A stretch of 64,000 nucleotides of DNA, from the NCBI RefSeq assembly GCF_001543245.1, contig NZ_CP014163.1:744001-808000 (forward strand). The letters run 5' to 3'. The stretch comes from Aerococcus urinaehominis (lineage in GTDB: Bacteria > Bacillota > Bacilli > Lactobacillales > Aerococcaceae). The notes beneath the pieces are model-generated. The model made no database searches. It worked only from the letters and a program-made list of their open reading frames with translations, and was not told where the DNA came from. Both the position numbers and the translations under genes were made by a program. This document shows positions 26,601-35,208 of this stretch, piece by piece. Positions within the stretch are counted from its first letter, which is position 1. Each line of letters starts with the position of its first letter.

Positions 26601-26722
26601 AAAAAAAGACCCATCTAACTATCGAGATCGGTCCGGGGCATGAAAAAAGGGCGCAAACAAGCGCTTATTTTCTATGAGTCCCCTTCGTGTTTCTCGAACA
26701 CAGTTAAGAAGATTTTTTAACT
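26601..26722 (-). promoter_or_regulatory. Candidate transcription attenuator leader of pyrFE
   Basis: The leader RNA runs from a start near 26722 to pyrF. It contains an AGTTAA/TTAACT stem, a GTGTT-CGAGA-AACAC hairpin followed by GAAGGGG, a GCGC-TTGTTT-GCGC hairpin with T-run, and finally a terminator stem GACCGATCT / AGATGGGTC (26633-26608) with TTTTTTT. A terminator between promoter and first gene implies attenuation. The GAGA-loop hairpin is reminiscent of PyrR-binding sites but does not match their consensus well. Confidence 0.5.
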
Positions 26723-26728
26723 TGGGCA

Positions 26729-26757
26729 AGTTTACCTGATAATAAGTCGGGTGTCAA
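26729..26757 (-). promoter_or_regulatory. Sigma-A promoter of pyrFE
   Basis: A perfect -35 TTGACA (26757-26752) with 17 bp to TAAACT (26734-26729) on the minus strand. It places the start about 140 nt upstream of pyrF. Confidence 0.6.
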
Positions 26758-26804
26758 TAGCTAATTGAGCGAAAAATTTGACTTAATAAGCAGATTTGTT
26801 ACCA

Positions 26805-26819
26805 TTAGAATGGTTCTAA
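26805..26819 (+). promoter_or_regulatory. PerR/Fur-like box at the NADH oxidase 1 promoter
   Basis: A perfect inverted repeat TTAGAA-TGG-TTCTAA, 2 bp upstream of the putative -10 TATAAT (26821-26826). It differs from the 15-bp PerR consensus TTATAATNATTATAA at two or three positions. Regulation by peroxide sensing is an inference. Confidence 0.45.
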
Positions 26820-26845
26820 ATATAATATTTTTAAGGAGGATTATT

Positions 26846-28204
26846 ATGAAATACGTTATTGTTGGGACTTCTCATGCTGGTTATGAGGCTGCCCAAACGA
26901 TTTTAAAACAAGCACCTGAAGCGGAAATCCACCTCTATGAGCGTGGTCAACACCCTTCATTCCTATCATGTGGTATCCAGTCATACCTAGAAGGTATTTC
27001 TCAGTCACTTGATCAAATCCACTACGCTAACGAAGCCTCCTATAAGAAACAAGGCATCAATATCCATATCAATAGTGATGTTACTAGTTTCGATGCAGAT
27101 AATAAAACAGTAACTGTTGAAACTGCAGATGGTAGCCACCAAGAATCATATGATAAACTAATCATTTCTCCTGGTGGTAGCGCTAGCCAGCTGAATATCC
27201 CTGGCAAAGATCTAGATAATGTCTACTTCTTAAGGGGTCGTGAATGGGCCGGTAAAGTTAAGGAACGTATGTCTGAAGCTAAAAAGGCTGTCGTTATCGG
27301 TGCTGGCTATATCGGTATTGAAGCCGTTGAAGCCTTTGCTAAAGCTGGCATTGATGTGACTGTCATTGATGTCTGCCCAAGTGTGCTTTATACCTACTTA
27401 GACCAAGAATTTATCGAAAAAATCAATAAGACCCTTACTGACCACGGTGTAACCATTAAAACTGGTGAATCTGTTGAAGAAATCACCGGTCAAGATGGCC
27501 TAGTATCTGGCGTCAAGACTGACAAGGCTACTTACAAAGCCGATACTGTTTTAATGACAGCTGGTATGACACCTAATACTGGTTGGTTAAAAGGCCTAGT
27601 CGAAATGGATGACCGGGGCTTTGTTAAGGTGGATAGCCACATGCAATCTTCAGTAGAAGATGTCTATGTCGCTGGTGATGCCACCCTCATCCCATTTGGC
27701 CCAACTGGTGAAAAGGTATCTATCGCTCTGGCTACCACAGCTCGGCGCCAAGGTGTTATCGCTGCCCTGTCAGCCCTGGGTCATGAAGCTAATATCCGTC
27801 CTGTCCAAGGTACCTCAGGTCTTACACTATTTGAATACCACTTTGCAACTACTGGTATTAAGGATAGCAATGCTGACCAATACCAAGGTCAAGTAGCTAG
27901 CAAGTATATCGAAATGCAAAAATTGCCTGACTTTATGGCTGACGATACACAAATTTTCGCTAAAATTCACTTTGATGCAGAAAGCCACCGTATTCTAGGC
28001 GGACAAATGATGTCTACTGCTGATATTACCGATTCAGTTAATACCCTTTCCCTAGCCATTGATGCCCATTACACCTTGGAAGACTTAGCCCAACAAGACT
28101 TCTTCTTCCAACCAGGCTATGATAAACCATGGCACTACCTAAATGTTTTAGCAATTGAAGCTTTGGGTGCTGAAGTAACTGGTGCTGATAAAATGATTTT
28201 CTAA
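26846..28204 (+). CDS. nox: NADH oxidase / CoA-disulfide reductase family flavoenzyme (paralogue 1)
   Basis: A 452-residue two-dinucleotide-binding flavoprotein. It has an FAD motif at the N-terminus (YVIVGTSHAGYEAA), redox-active cysteine in SFLSCGIQSYL near residue 43, NAD motif VVIGAGYIGIEAVEAF near 157, FAD motif VEDVYVAGDAT near 273, and a C-terminal FFFQPGYDKPWHYLN interface. Members reduce O2 to water with NADH or reduce CoA disulfide; sequence does not decide. The ATG at 26846 is chosen because AAGGAGGA precedes it; a 27-residue extension is rejected. A PerR-like box lies upstream. Confidence 0.88.
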   Translation: MKYVIVGTSHAGYEAAQTILKQAPEAEIHLYERGQHPSFLSCGIQSYLEGISQSLDQIHYANEASYKKQGINIHINSDVTSFDADNKTVTVETADGSHQESYDKLIISPGGSASQLNIPGKDLDNVYFLRGREWAGKVKERMSEAKKAVVIGAGYIGIEAVEAFAKAGIDVTVIDVCPSVLYTYLDQEFIEKINKTLTDHGVTIKTGESVEEITGQDGLVSGVKTDKATYKADTVLMTAGMTPNTGWLKGLVEMDDRGFVKVDSHMQSSVEDVYVAGDATLIPFGPTGEKVSIALATTARRQGVIAALSALGHEANIRPVQGTSGLTLFEYHFATTGIKDSNADQYQGQVASKYIEMQKLPDFMADDTQIFAKIHFDAESHRILGGQMMSTADITDSVNTLSLAIDAHYTLEDLAQQDFFFQPGYDKPWHYLNVLAIEALGAEVTGADKMIF

Positions 28205-28224
28205 TTAACCAATACCAAATAAAA

Positions 28225-28250
28225 GAGCCTGGGGCATAAGTCCCAGGCTC
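28225..28250. terminator. Shared terminator of nox paralogue 1 and the convergent M20 gene
   Basis: GAGCCTGGG / CCCAGGCTC stem with loop GCATAAGT. TTTTATTT follows on the minus strand and TTGCTATTAT on the plus. Confidence 0.75.
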
Positions 28251-28276
28251 TTGCTATTATACGAATGTTAGTAACA

Positions 28277-28304
28277 TAGTCGGGCTCCAAGAAGCTCACG
28301 CCCT
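28277..28304 (-). repeat. Deletion remnant of the hairpin element
   Basis: Both ends of the 115-bp family are present on the minus strand (GGGCGTGAGCTTCTTGGAGC, then CCGACTA), but the variable body is missing, leaving about 28 bp joined to the linker and terminator. It lies 8 bp after the M20 gene stop. Confidence 0.7.
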
Positions 28305-28311
28305 CTTTTAT

Positions 28312-29493
28312 TTAAAATTGATCTTGATTTAAGTAAGCTAAGGCATACTGGGCATATAACTCCGCACCGACCTTAAGGGCATCCTCATCCACATTAAAGC
28401 GAGCGTGGTGGTGCGGATAATCTGTTTCTTTTTCCGCATTGCGGCAGCCTACTGTCGCAAAGGCACCTGGCACTAGTTGTGAGAAGATACCGAAGTCTTC
28501 ACCACCCATAGTTGGTGGATTATGAATTAAGTGGTCCTCACCGAAGGACTCTAAAACTACCTTTTGGGCTAAGGCACTCGATTGGTCTTCGTTATCAACA
28601 AAGTCTAACAAACGGTCATAGGTCACTTCAACTTGGCCACCCCAGGCATCAGCAACTGCTTGAGCATAAGACTTAACTCCTGCTTCAATAATATCTCGGG
28701 TATCATTATCAAAGGTTCTAACTGTTCCTGTTAAGGTCGCATCATTAGCAATGATATTCCACCGGTCGCCACTCTCAAAAGTACCAATCGTTAAGACGCC
28801 TGATTTAAGCGGGTCAATGCGACGTGAAATAACCGATTGGACATTAGCCGCAAACTGGGCCCCCATGACCAAGGCATCTTTAGTCATATGTGGTTGGGCC
28901 GCGTGACCACCAAAGCCAGTAAATTTCACTTCAAAGCGGTCAGCCGCTGCAAAGCAAGGACCAGCTTCTACTGAAACCTTACCAGTTGGGTCAGGTGTCC
29001 AAATATGCATACCAAAGGCATTATCAACACCTTCAAGCACGCCTTGTTCAACAGCTTGTTTGGCACCCATACCAATTTCTTCAGCCGGCTGGAAGATAAA
29101 GCGCACTGTACCATGAATTAAGTCCTTGTTCTCATTAAGGGCTCTTAGGGCTAAAAATAGCATAGAGACGTGACTATCATGGCCACAAGCATGCATCTTA
29201 CCTTCGTTTTGTGATTTATAATCCAGGTGGTCGTTAAGTTCATTAACAGGTAAAGCATCCATATCGCCCCGCAAAAGAACAGTTTTACCTGGATGGTCAC
29301 CCTTAATCTCAGCCACTACGCCAGTTGGCTCTAAAGTCCGGTAAGGCACACCCAGTTCATCGAGTTTACTAGCAAAGAACTTGGTCGTTTCATATTCTTC
29401 ATTAGATAGCTCAGGATGTTGGTGGAGATAGCGACGCATCTCAATCATTTCTGCTTCATGTGTTTGGATAAAATCTTTAATGGTTTGGTTCAT
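28312..29493 (-). CDS. M20-family amidohydrolase (HipO/N-acyl-amino-acid type)
   Basis: A 393-residue zinc hydrolase. Metal-site motifs are MRGDMDALP-like LLRGDMDALPV near residue 72, HACGHDSHVSML near 102, QPAEEIGMGAKQ near 135, and GGEDFG with HHHARFN at the C-terminus. Family members remove acyl groups from N-acyl amino acids or N-acetyl-diaminopimelate. It is monocistronic and convergent with nox paralogue 1, with the hairpin remnant as 3' UTR. Confidence 0.88.
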   Translation of the reverse strand: MNQTIKDFIQTHEAEMIEMRRYLHQHPELSNEEYETTKFFASKLDELGVPYRTLEPTGVVAEIKGDHPGKTVLLRGDMDALPVNELNDHLDYKSQNEGKMHACGHDSHVSMLFLALRALNENKDLIHGTVRFIFQPAEEIGMGAKQAVEQGVLEGVDNAFGMHIWTPDPTGKVSVEAGPCFAAADRFEVKFTGFGGHAAQPHMTKDALVMGAQFAANVQSVISRRIDPLKSGVLTIGTFESGDRWNIIANDATLTGTVRTFDNDTRDIIEAGVKSYAQAVADAWGGQVEVTYDRLLDFVDNEDQSSALAQKVVLESFGEDHLIHNPPTMGGEDFGIFSQLVPGAFATVGCRNAEKETDYPHHHARFNVDEDALKVGAELYAQYALAYLNQDQF

Positions 29494-29557
29494 ACCATCA
29501 CCTTGCCTTTCAATAGCTATACCTTAAATTATCGTACAATTTTATAAAAAATCAAGT

Positions 29558-30007
29558 CTACCGCTGTAACTCTTGGTCAATCACCTGTTCAAGGAAATAA
29601 CTAAATTTATCCCGATCAGCCTGGCTAAAGGGTTTTTGCCCCTTAGTTTTGTAGCCAGCTTGGCGGGCCTGGTGGTGATAAAAACGTTGCGCCAATAAAC
29701 CCTCAATATTTTCACTCGTGTATTCAAAGCCAGCCTGGGACAAAACACGAACTCTCGGCAAGAGGATAGCCGCTAGGCCATAATCTTGGGTAACCACTAG
29801 GTCCCCCGCTTGCACGAGACCAGCCAGGCGGAAGTCAGCCGCATCAGGGCCCTGATCAACATAAACGTATTTAACCTGGTCTGAAATTGGTGACTGACTA
29901 TAATGGTCGATTGAAGTCACTATAATTAAATCTAGTTGATATTTATTTGCTAAGTAGGCTGTTTCTCCCTTAACTGGTGATCCATCGCCATCAATATAAA
30001 TCTTCAT
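29558..30007 (-). CDS. YaiI/YqxD family (DUF188) protein
   Basis: A 149-residue DUF188 (UPF0178) protein with the typical start KIYIDGDGSPVKGE and later GDLVVTQDYGLAAILL. The fold is PIN-like, with acidic residues suited to metal binding; the physiological role is unknown. The second of two adjacent ATGs (30007) has better spacing from CTAGGAG than the first (30010). Confidence 0.85.
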   Translation of the reverse strand: MKIYIDGDGSPVKGETAYLANKYQLDLIIVTSIDHYSQSPISDQVKYVYVDQGPDAADFRLAGLVQAGDLVVTQDYGLAAILLPRVRVLSQAGFEYTSENIEGLLAQRFYHHQARQAGYKTKGQKPFSQADRDKFSYFLEQVIDQELQR

Positions 30008-30029
30008 CATTCACTCCTAGAGTAAGAAA

Positions 30030-30061
30030 GAGGCTGGGAATTTTATCCCAGCCTCACACCC
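30030..30061 (-). terminator. Terminator fused directly to a hairpin-element left end
   Basis: On the minus strand GGGTGTGAG runs straight into GGCTGGGA-TAAAAT-TCCCAGCC and CTCTTTCTT. Here the usual variable hairpin and linker are absent, so the element end itself forms part of the terminator stem. Confidence 0.7.
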
Positions 30062-30063
30062 TT

Positions 30064-30301
30064 TAGTTGGGCTCCGAGCAGCTGAACTGGCTGTCACTTC
30101 GCAAACCGCGACACATTATCTTGTAGATAATGATCACAGTTTACTCCAGTGCAGCAGTTCAGAGCGCAGCTCGTCACACCCTTTTTTAGTCGGGTTCGCT
30201 TTGGCAGACCAGCAGTCCTTTCACCCCACTCCAGACAATATCTGCGATATTGCTTGCCTGGGCTTCCAAAGATTCTCGTCTAAGCGCCAAAGCTCACACC
30301 C
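30064..30301 (-). repeat. Two tandem 115-bp-class hairpin elements
   Basis: Copies are at 30301-30187 (115 bp) and 30181-30064 (118 bp), read on the minus strand in the 3' UTR of the 106-residue membrane protein gene. Copy one shares its outer arms (CTTTGGCG / GCCAAAG) with the 8.46 kb copy. Copy two has CATTATCT / AGATAATG apical arms (read on plus or minus). Confidence 0.85.
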
Positions 30302-30304
30302 TTT

Positions 30305-30625
30305 TTAACTAATAAAATCTTCTACTAAGGCGTCTTCCTCAGGTGTTACCGCCCGGTAGCCGTCATTATAGAGGTCTTTAACATACCACTTATTATAAAA
30401 GAACAGCCACACTAAATTAACTAAAAAGCCAACAAAACCGCCACTGTCACCAATTAGACTACCAGCAGAGATTCCCAAGACAATATTAGTCACTAGCATA
30501 ATAAAGAACCACTTCCAATTGCCTCTAAATAATGGTACAAAAGCACCGAAGAAAAAGGCGGTCCAAGATAGGCCCAGTTTTACCTGTTTAGTTTGGCCAG
30601 CAGGATTTGCTAAAACAACTTTCAT
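30305..30625 (-). CDS. Small membrane protein (DUF2628-like)
   Basis: A 106-residue protein with two or three membrane helices (about 22-45 and 60-80) and a short charged C-terminus. GLSWTAFFFGAFVPLFRGNW resembles DUF2628 (HrgC-like) proteins of unknown function. It follows the ArsR regulator by 48 bp on the same strand, so the two may form an operon. Confidence 0.65.
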   Translation of the reverse strand: MKVVLANPAGQTKQVKLGLSWTAFFFGAFVPLFRGNWKWFFIMLVTNIVLGISAGSLIGDSGGFVGFLVNLVWLFFYNKWYVKDLYNDGYRAVTPEEDALVEDFIS

Positions 30626-30673
30626 AAATTAACTTCCTTTCTTAACGTTTGAGCTTAATATCGTTACTTTTTA

Positions 30674-30961
30674 TTAACGTTCACGGATGTGGGTTAGACT
30701 TTGCTCTAAAATAGAGAAGACATGCAGGTCATCTAGTTCATAAATTTGCGATTTACCCTCCCGGTGTGACTTAACTAGGCGGGCATCCTTTAGTAAACGC
30801 AACTGGTGGGATACTGCAGACTGCTCCATATCTAAACCTTCGACCAACTGATTCACACTATGGGGTCCCTCTTTAAGTAAGAACAAAATAGCTACTCTAC
30901 TAGGATAAGACACCATTTTAAACAATCGGCTCATCTCTTCAATCTCATTAGCTGTTACCAT
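30674..30961 (-). CDS. ArsR/SmtB-family metal-responsive repressor
   Basis: A 95-residue winged helix protein. The recognition region reads VNQLVEGLDMEQSAVSHQL near residues 36-54. The last helix carries Asp-x-His-(10)-His-xx-Glu (DLHVFSILEQSLTHIRE), matching the alpha-5 zinc site of SmtB/CzrA. Zinc or cobalt sensing is therefore likely. No metal exporter lies next to it; the downstream gene is a small membrane protein. It is divergent from the M42 peptidase gene. Confidence 0.88.
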   Translation of the reverse strand: MVTANEIEEMSRLFKMVSYPSRVAILFLLKEGPHSVNQLVEGLDMEQSAVSHQLRLLKDARLVKSHREGKSQIYELDDLHVFSILEQSLTHIRER

Positions 30962-31066
30962 AAATAATCTCCTCTTCTGTTAAATTATAGCATATTCCAT
31001 CCCCTTAGCTGCACGAAATAGATTGGCTGTGCTAAAATAACTAATAAATGACTAGGGGGAATTTAT

Positions 31067-32143
31067 ATGTCCAAGCAAAGATGGCAAGCAATTAAAAGTT
31101 TCACTGAAGTCCAAGGCACATCTGGCCGCGAAGGTCGGGTAAGAGACTTGTTTCGCACCCATATCAGCCCTTATGTTGATCAAATTGACCAATCACCACT
31201 AGGAAATCTATTTGCAATCAAGGGAGATTTAAATAATCATAAGCCCACCCTGATGATTGCAGCCCATCTGGATGAAGTCGGTTTTATGGTCAAACAAATT
31301 AAGCGTAATGGACTTTTAGAAGTGGTGCCACTGGGTGGTTGGAATCCTTACGTGGTCTCAGCCCAGCGTTTCACGCTGCAGACCAGGCAAGCTGACTATC
31401 CTTGTATCTCTACCGCCGTTTCTCCTCATCTACTAAGACAGACCAAGCAAAGCGGCCAGTTACAAATAGAGGATATCCGCTTTGATGCTGGTTTTACTAG
31501 TCAAGACCAAGCCTTATCATACGGTGTCCAGATAGGAGACCCTATTGTGCCCCAGGTCGAAACCATCCTCAGTGCCAATCCCGACCGTTTTATCGCCAAA
31601 GCTTGGGATAACCGCTATGGCCTCTGTGTGATTAGCGAACTATTAGCAGAGCTAGCTGGCCAAGAACTAGGTTGTAACCTCATCGTTGGTGCCTCTGTTC
31701 AAGAAGAGGTAGGTCTCCGCGGTATCCAAGGGGCAGTCCGCCACTACCAACCCGACGTCTTTCTGGCTGTTGACTGTTCAGCAGCTGATGATCTAGATGG
31801 CAACCCCCAAGCTCAAGGACAACTGGGGCAAGGATTTTTACTCCGCATGCAAGATCCTAGCCTCATCAGCCACGCTGGCCTCATCAATTATCTGCGCGAC
31901 CTAGCTGATGAAGCCCAAGTAAGTTACCAGTACTTCTTTTCCAAGGGTGGTACTGATGCTAGCGCGGCCCATGTGCTCAATCAAGGGATTCCCGCATCTG
32001 TTATTGGTGTCTGTGCCCGCTATATTCATGGCCACCAGACTATGGCTAGCCTAAGTGACTACCAAGCCGCCCTAGATATTTTAAAATTAGCTGTCAGTCA
32101 CTTTGATGCTGACCAACTCGACCAGATTTTGGCCCAGGCCTAG
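31067..32143 (+). CDS. M42-family aminopeptidase (glutamyl aminopeptidase/PepA-like)
   Basis: A 358-residue cobalt/zinc aminopeptidase. Motifs are MIAAHLDEVGFMV near residue 64, AKAWDNRYGLCV near 177, VQEEVGLRG near 210, GGTDASA near 299 and IHGHQTM near 322. These fit the M42 dinuclear metal site, which builds large tetrahedral complexes. It is followed after 12 bp by the MBL-fold gene. AGGGGG precedes the start. Confidence 0.9.
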   Translation: MSKQRWQAIKSFTEVQGTSGREGRVRDLFRTHISPYVDQIDQSPLGNLFAIKGDLNNHKPTLMIAAHLDEVGFMVKQIKRNGLLEVVPLGGWNPYVVSAQRFTLQTRQADYPCISTAVSPHLLRQTKQSGQLQIEDIRFDAGFTSQDQALSYGVQIGDPIVPQVETILSANPDRFIAKAWDNRYGLCVISELLAELAGQELGCNLIVGASVQEEVGLRGIQGAVRHYQPDVFLAVDCSAADDLDGNPQAQGQLGQGFLLRMQDPSLISHAGLINYLRDLADEAQVSYQYFFSKGGTDASAAHVLNQGIPASVIGVCARYIHGHQTMASLSDYQAALDILKLAVSHFDADQLDQILAQA

Positions 32144-32155
32144 AAAAGAGGAAGC

Positions 32156-32893
32156 ATGACCTTACAACAAATTTCTCCCCACGTTTATATTTATCCCACC
32201 GACCCAACAAGAGATCGACCAAATATCGGCTATGTTTGCGGTGAAGACCTGGCTGTCTTAATTGATTGCGGCAACTCAGCCGACCACCTGGAAAGTGTGC
32301 TTGAAGCGATTGAAGCAGCTGGTCTCATCAAGCCCCAGCTCGCCCTCATTACCCACTGGCATTGGGACCATACCTTTGGCATCCAGGCCTTCCATGACCA
32401 AGGCGGGATTAGCCTAGCTGAAGCAGCTACTAATCAGACTTTAAACAAGATGGCTGAATGGTCTTGGACTCCACAAGCCATGCAAGATCGGCTGGACCAG
32501 GGGATTGAAGCCCAATTTTGCCACGACTACATGCTGGTCGAATATGATAATCCGGAAAATATTCAAGTAGCCCCAGCTCGCATCAGCTATCAAGACCGGC
32601 TGGACCTCTCCCTAGGCGGTGTTCATCTTAAGATTGAACGTAAGGAAAACCCCCACACTGACGATGGTGTCGTTATCTTTGTAGAAGAAGACCAGGTGCT
32701 TTTTGTCGGCGACGCTGATTCAGGAAACTTTTATGAACTTGACGGTGGTTATCGTCCCGAAGAATTTTTTGCTTATATCGCAGACATTCAAAATATCCCC
32801 TACCAACAATATGTTCATGGCCATGTACCAGTCCTGACGAGCCGACAAGCCGTTGAAGATTTTTGGCAGGCCATTGAGACAGAGGAACTTTAG
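32156..32893 (+). CDS. MBL-fold metallo-hydrolase
   Basis: A 245-residue metallo-beta-lactamase-fold enzyme with ITHWHWDHTFG near residue 62 (HxHxDH), GDADSGNFY near 185 and YVHGHVPV near 218. The substrate is unknown. It is co-transcribed with the M42 peptidase and ends before a strong bidirectional terminator. Confidence 0.85.
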   Translation: MTLQQISPHVYIYPTDPTRDRPNIGYVCGEDLAVLIDCGNSADHLESVLEAIEAAGLIKPQLALITHWHWDHTFGIQAFHDQGGISLAEAATNQTLNKMAEWSWTPQAMQDRLDQGIEAQFCHDYMLVEYDNPENIQVAPARISYQDRLDLSLGGVHLKIERKENPHTDDGVVIFVEEDQVLFVGDADSGNFYELDGGYRPEEFFAYIADIQNIPYQQYVHGHVPVLTSRQAVEDFWQAIETEEL

Positions 32894-32965
32894 GTAATTG
32901 GCTAGCGGCAAAAACGCGCCTAATAAAAAGTTGAGCCCTGGCACCCTCGCTTGGTGGTGTTTCCT

Positions 32966-33005
32966 AAAAAACCGGCTGATATTCAAAAGATATCAGCCGG
33001 TTTTT
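32966..33005. terminator. Bidirectional terminator after the M42-MBL operon
   Basis: A 12-bp stem ACCGGCTGATAT / ATATCAGCCGGT with A-run before and T-run after. Confidence 0.88.
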
Positions 33006-33090
33006 GCTACAAAAGTCACTTCCTAAGGCCCTTCGTCAGTCTTACTTACCCACCACTAATGGTTAGTAGCAGTATGTCAGTTTTATATGA

Positions 33091-34258
33091 CTAATTTTTT
33101 TTGCTCAAAATCGCTAATAAGCTAGCAATTGGTGCTAATAAAAGGCCAATAATTAAAGCGTAGCCGGTTGCGGTTAAGTTATCAAGGCTAAAATCACTCA
33201 ACCAAGCAAGGACGTTATCTCCTAGACCAGTAGAGATTAAATAGGTCAAAAATATAAGCGCAGCCAAGGCTAGTAACAGCTGTAAGCTTGCACTTAGGAA
33301 GGCCCAGCCTGCTTTTTTAAGCACTACAGCTAATATCGTCACAATTGGTAAAAATATCATACCTAGGTTAAAAAACCTGGAGTGCTGTCCGTCCAAGTTT
33401 AGCTGTTGCCAATAGGTCTGCTACCCTAGTCGATTGAAAATAATGGTTACCGGCACTAGTAATATCGATTAGCCGGTTGAGACTTTCAATTGTTGTCGTA
33501 ATAATATCATTAAGACTCGCTGTTGAAAAAATTTGGAAGCCTCTGGCTATATAACCATACATGCTTAAGAAACTAGCTACAATGGTTGCAATAAACCAGG
33601 GCTTTGTCGCTTGTTTAGACTTGGTTTGGTGTTTAGACCTAACTTGGTTACTTGCTTGCTTATGGCGACTAGCCAGCTGGTCTTGGAGGGACTTTTGTCC
33701 TTCCTGCAGGTTTTTAGCCCCCTGCTGGCTAGCTTGGATAATACGATCATTCAGCTGGCTGGTCTTGCCCTTTTCTTTAACGGCTAATACATAAATGCCA
33801 CCAGCTAGCCCCAAGGCAACAATGACGCCCACAGCGCGATTAAAAATAATAAAAGTAAAAATAACTAAGGCAAAGCTGGCTAAAACTAAAGTTAAATTAT
33901 TAGCTAAAAAATCTTGCAGATAACGTTTATTCTCATCTTTGAAATTCAGCTCAGCTAGCTCTTCCTTCAATTGATCGGTATTCACACTAAAAATGGGTGC
34001 TTTAGTCGTCCTGGCTGATTCCTGATTATCAATTTTGTCTCCGCCACTTACTGGCTCACTCGCTTGGCTGTCAGTAGTAGCCGCCACTGAACCGACTTGA
34101 ACTTGACTTTGAGCGTTATCGTCTGTAATCAACTCAGTATTTATCTGAGCCTCTTGCTGGCTATCATCTAGTGGCGGCTGCTCGATGCCACAGGACGGAC
34201 AAAATTTAGCAGCTTGTGGTAATGATTGACCGCAATTAAAACAATACTTCTCTTTCAT
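33091..34258 (-). pseudogene. Zinc-ribbon membrane protein split by a frameshift at a T6 run
   Basis: The first part (34258-33368, 296 residues) starts with a zinc ribbon (YCFNCGQSLPQAAKFCPSCG), an acidic/Ser-rich linker, and two membrane segments near residues 125-165, and ends ...RTALQVF. The second part (to 33091) follows in another frame as NLGMIFLPIVTILAVVL with three more membrane helices. The junction is a run of six T (33375-33370 on the minus strand). With five T the two join as QVFNLGM with no lost residues, giving about 388 residues. The second part has no ribosome site of its own. Frameshift mutation, programmed +1 shift and sequencing error all remain possible. Confidence 0.75.
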
Positions 34259-34377
34259 TGGTTAACCCCCTTCACTTATGCTTTATCTTAGCATAGGAAG
34301 GGAGATAAAAAAATATTCTTTTAGACCAGGCTTAAACCAGCAATCACCCAAGCACTAGTCTTGTTAAACTTCCTAAA

Positions 34378-34416
34378 TAAAAAAAGCTGAGGCCGGCGCC
34401 AGTCTCAGCTTTTTTC
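34378..34416 (-). terminator. Terminator of the signal peptidase gene
   Basis: AAAAAGCTGAG / CTCAGCTTTTT arms around a GC-rich loop, T-rich on both strands. Confidence 0.82.
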
Positions 34417-34462
34417 TGTATTTAGCATTGTTTAACACGTATGACTAGCAGGACGGGCTAAG

Positions 34463-35041
34463 TTACTCAGCCACAATTTGCCCACTTTGAATCTCATAGT
34501 TAGGCACACTGCCAAAATCATCAGTCGGCCAAAATTCATACTTAATCTCACTTAATTGGTCTAGGTCTATAAAGCCAAAATAACGTGAGTCATTGGAATT
34601 CTGGCGATTATCTCCCATGACAAAGGCCTTCCCTTCTGGCACTTGACTGCTACCAGTTAACTGAGCGAGATCAAAATCGAAAGTATTCGGTCCGTCAGTT
34701 GGGTTAAGAGACTTATCAATATAGGGCTCTTCATAGGGTTGGCCATTTAAATATAAGACATCGTTTTTAAAGGCAATATGGTCACCAGGCAGGCCAATAA
34801 CCCGTTTAATATACTTATCGCCACTACCATCCGGGGCATCAAAAACCACGACATCAAAATGCGAAATATCAGTTAGCTGGGCATCTAGTAAACGGTCACC
34901 ATCCTGGAATGAACTTTCCATAGATTGTCCCGATACCCGGACCGGTCCCGCTACATATTTAAATAATAAAAATACTGCTGCAAAGGTTACCACTACTATC
35001 AATACATTAATTAATAATTCTTTCATCCAGTTGTTTTTCAT
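34463..35041 (-). CDS. lepB: Signal peptidase I
   Basis: A 192-residue type I signal peptidase with one N-terminal membrane helix (about 8-28). The Ser nucleophile is in SGQSMESSF near residue 39, the general-base Lys in KYIKRVIGLPGD near 78, and the box E motif GDNRQNSNDSRYFG near 143. It cleaves Sec signal peptides at the outer membrane face. It is monocistronic with its own terminator. Confidence 0.94.
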   Translation of the reverse strand: MKNNWMKELLINVLIVVVTFAAVFLLFKYVAGPVRVSGQSMESSFQDGDRLLDAQLTDISHFDVVVFDAPDGSGDKYIKRVIGLPGDHIAFKNDVLYLNGQPYEEPYIDKSLNPTDGPNTFDFDLAQLTGSSQVPEGKAFVMGDNRQNSNDSRYFGFIDLDQLSEIKYEFWPTDDFGSVPNYEIQSGQIVAE

Positions 35042-35140
35042 CTAATCGCTCCTTTAGTTTCTATAATTATATCATGGAGTGGATAAGCATAGGCTTGATT
35101 TTAACTTAAAAATATCCGTAAGAAAGTGTGTCAAAATAAA

Positions 35141-35163
35141 AAGCTGCGACATAAGTCACAGCC
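35141..35163 (-). terminator. Weak terminator hairpin after the acidic lipoprotein gene
   Basis: GCTGTGAC / GTCGCAGC arms with one mismatch around TTAT, followed by TTTTTATTTT on the minus strand. Confidence 0.55.
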
Positions 35164-35208
35164 CCTTCCATATGCTTCAGTAATTCACAATAAGTAAACA
35201 GTCAGTGA

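Noticed and set aside
33091-33396. Independent 101-residue membrane protein
   Set aside because: No ribosome site, TTG start, and the sequence continues the zinc-ribbon protein after a T-run frameshift.
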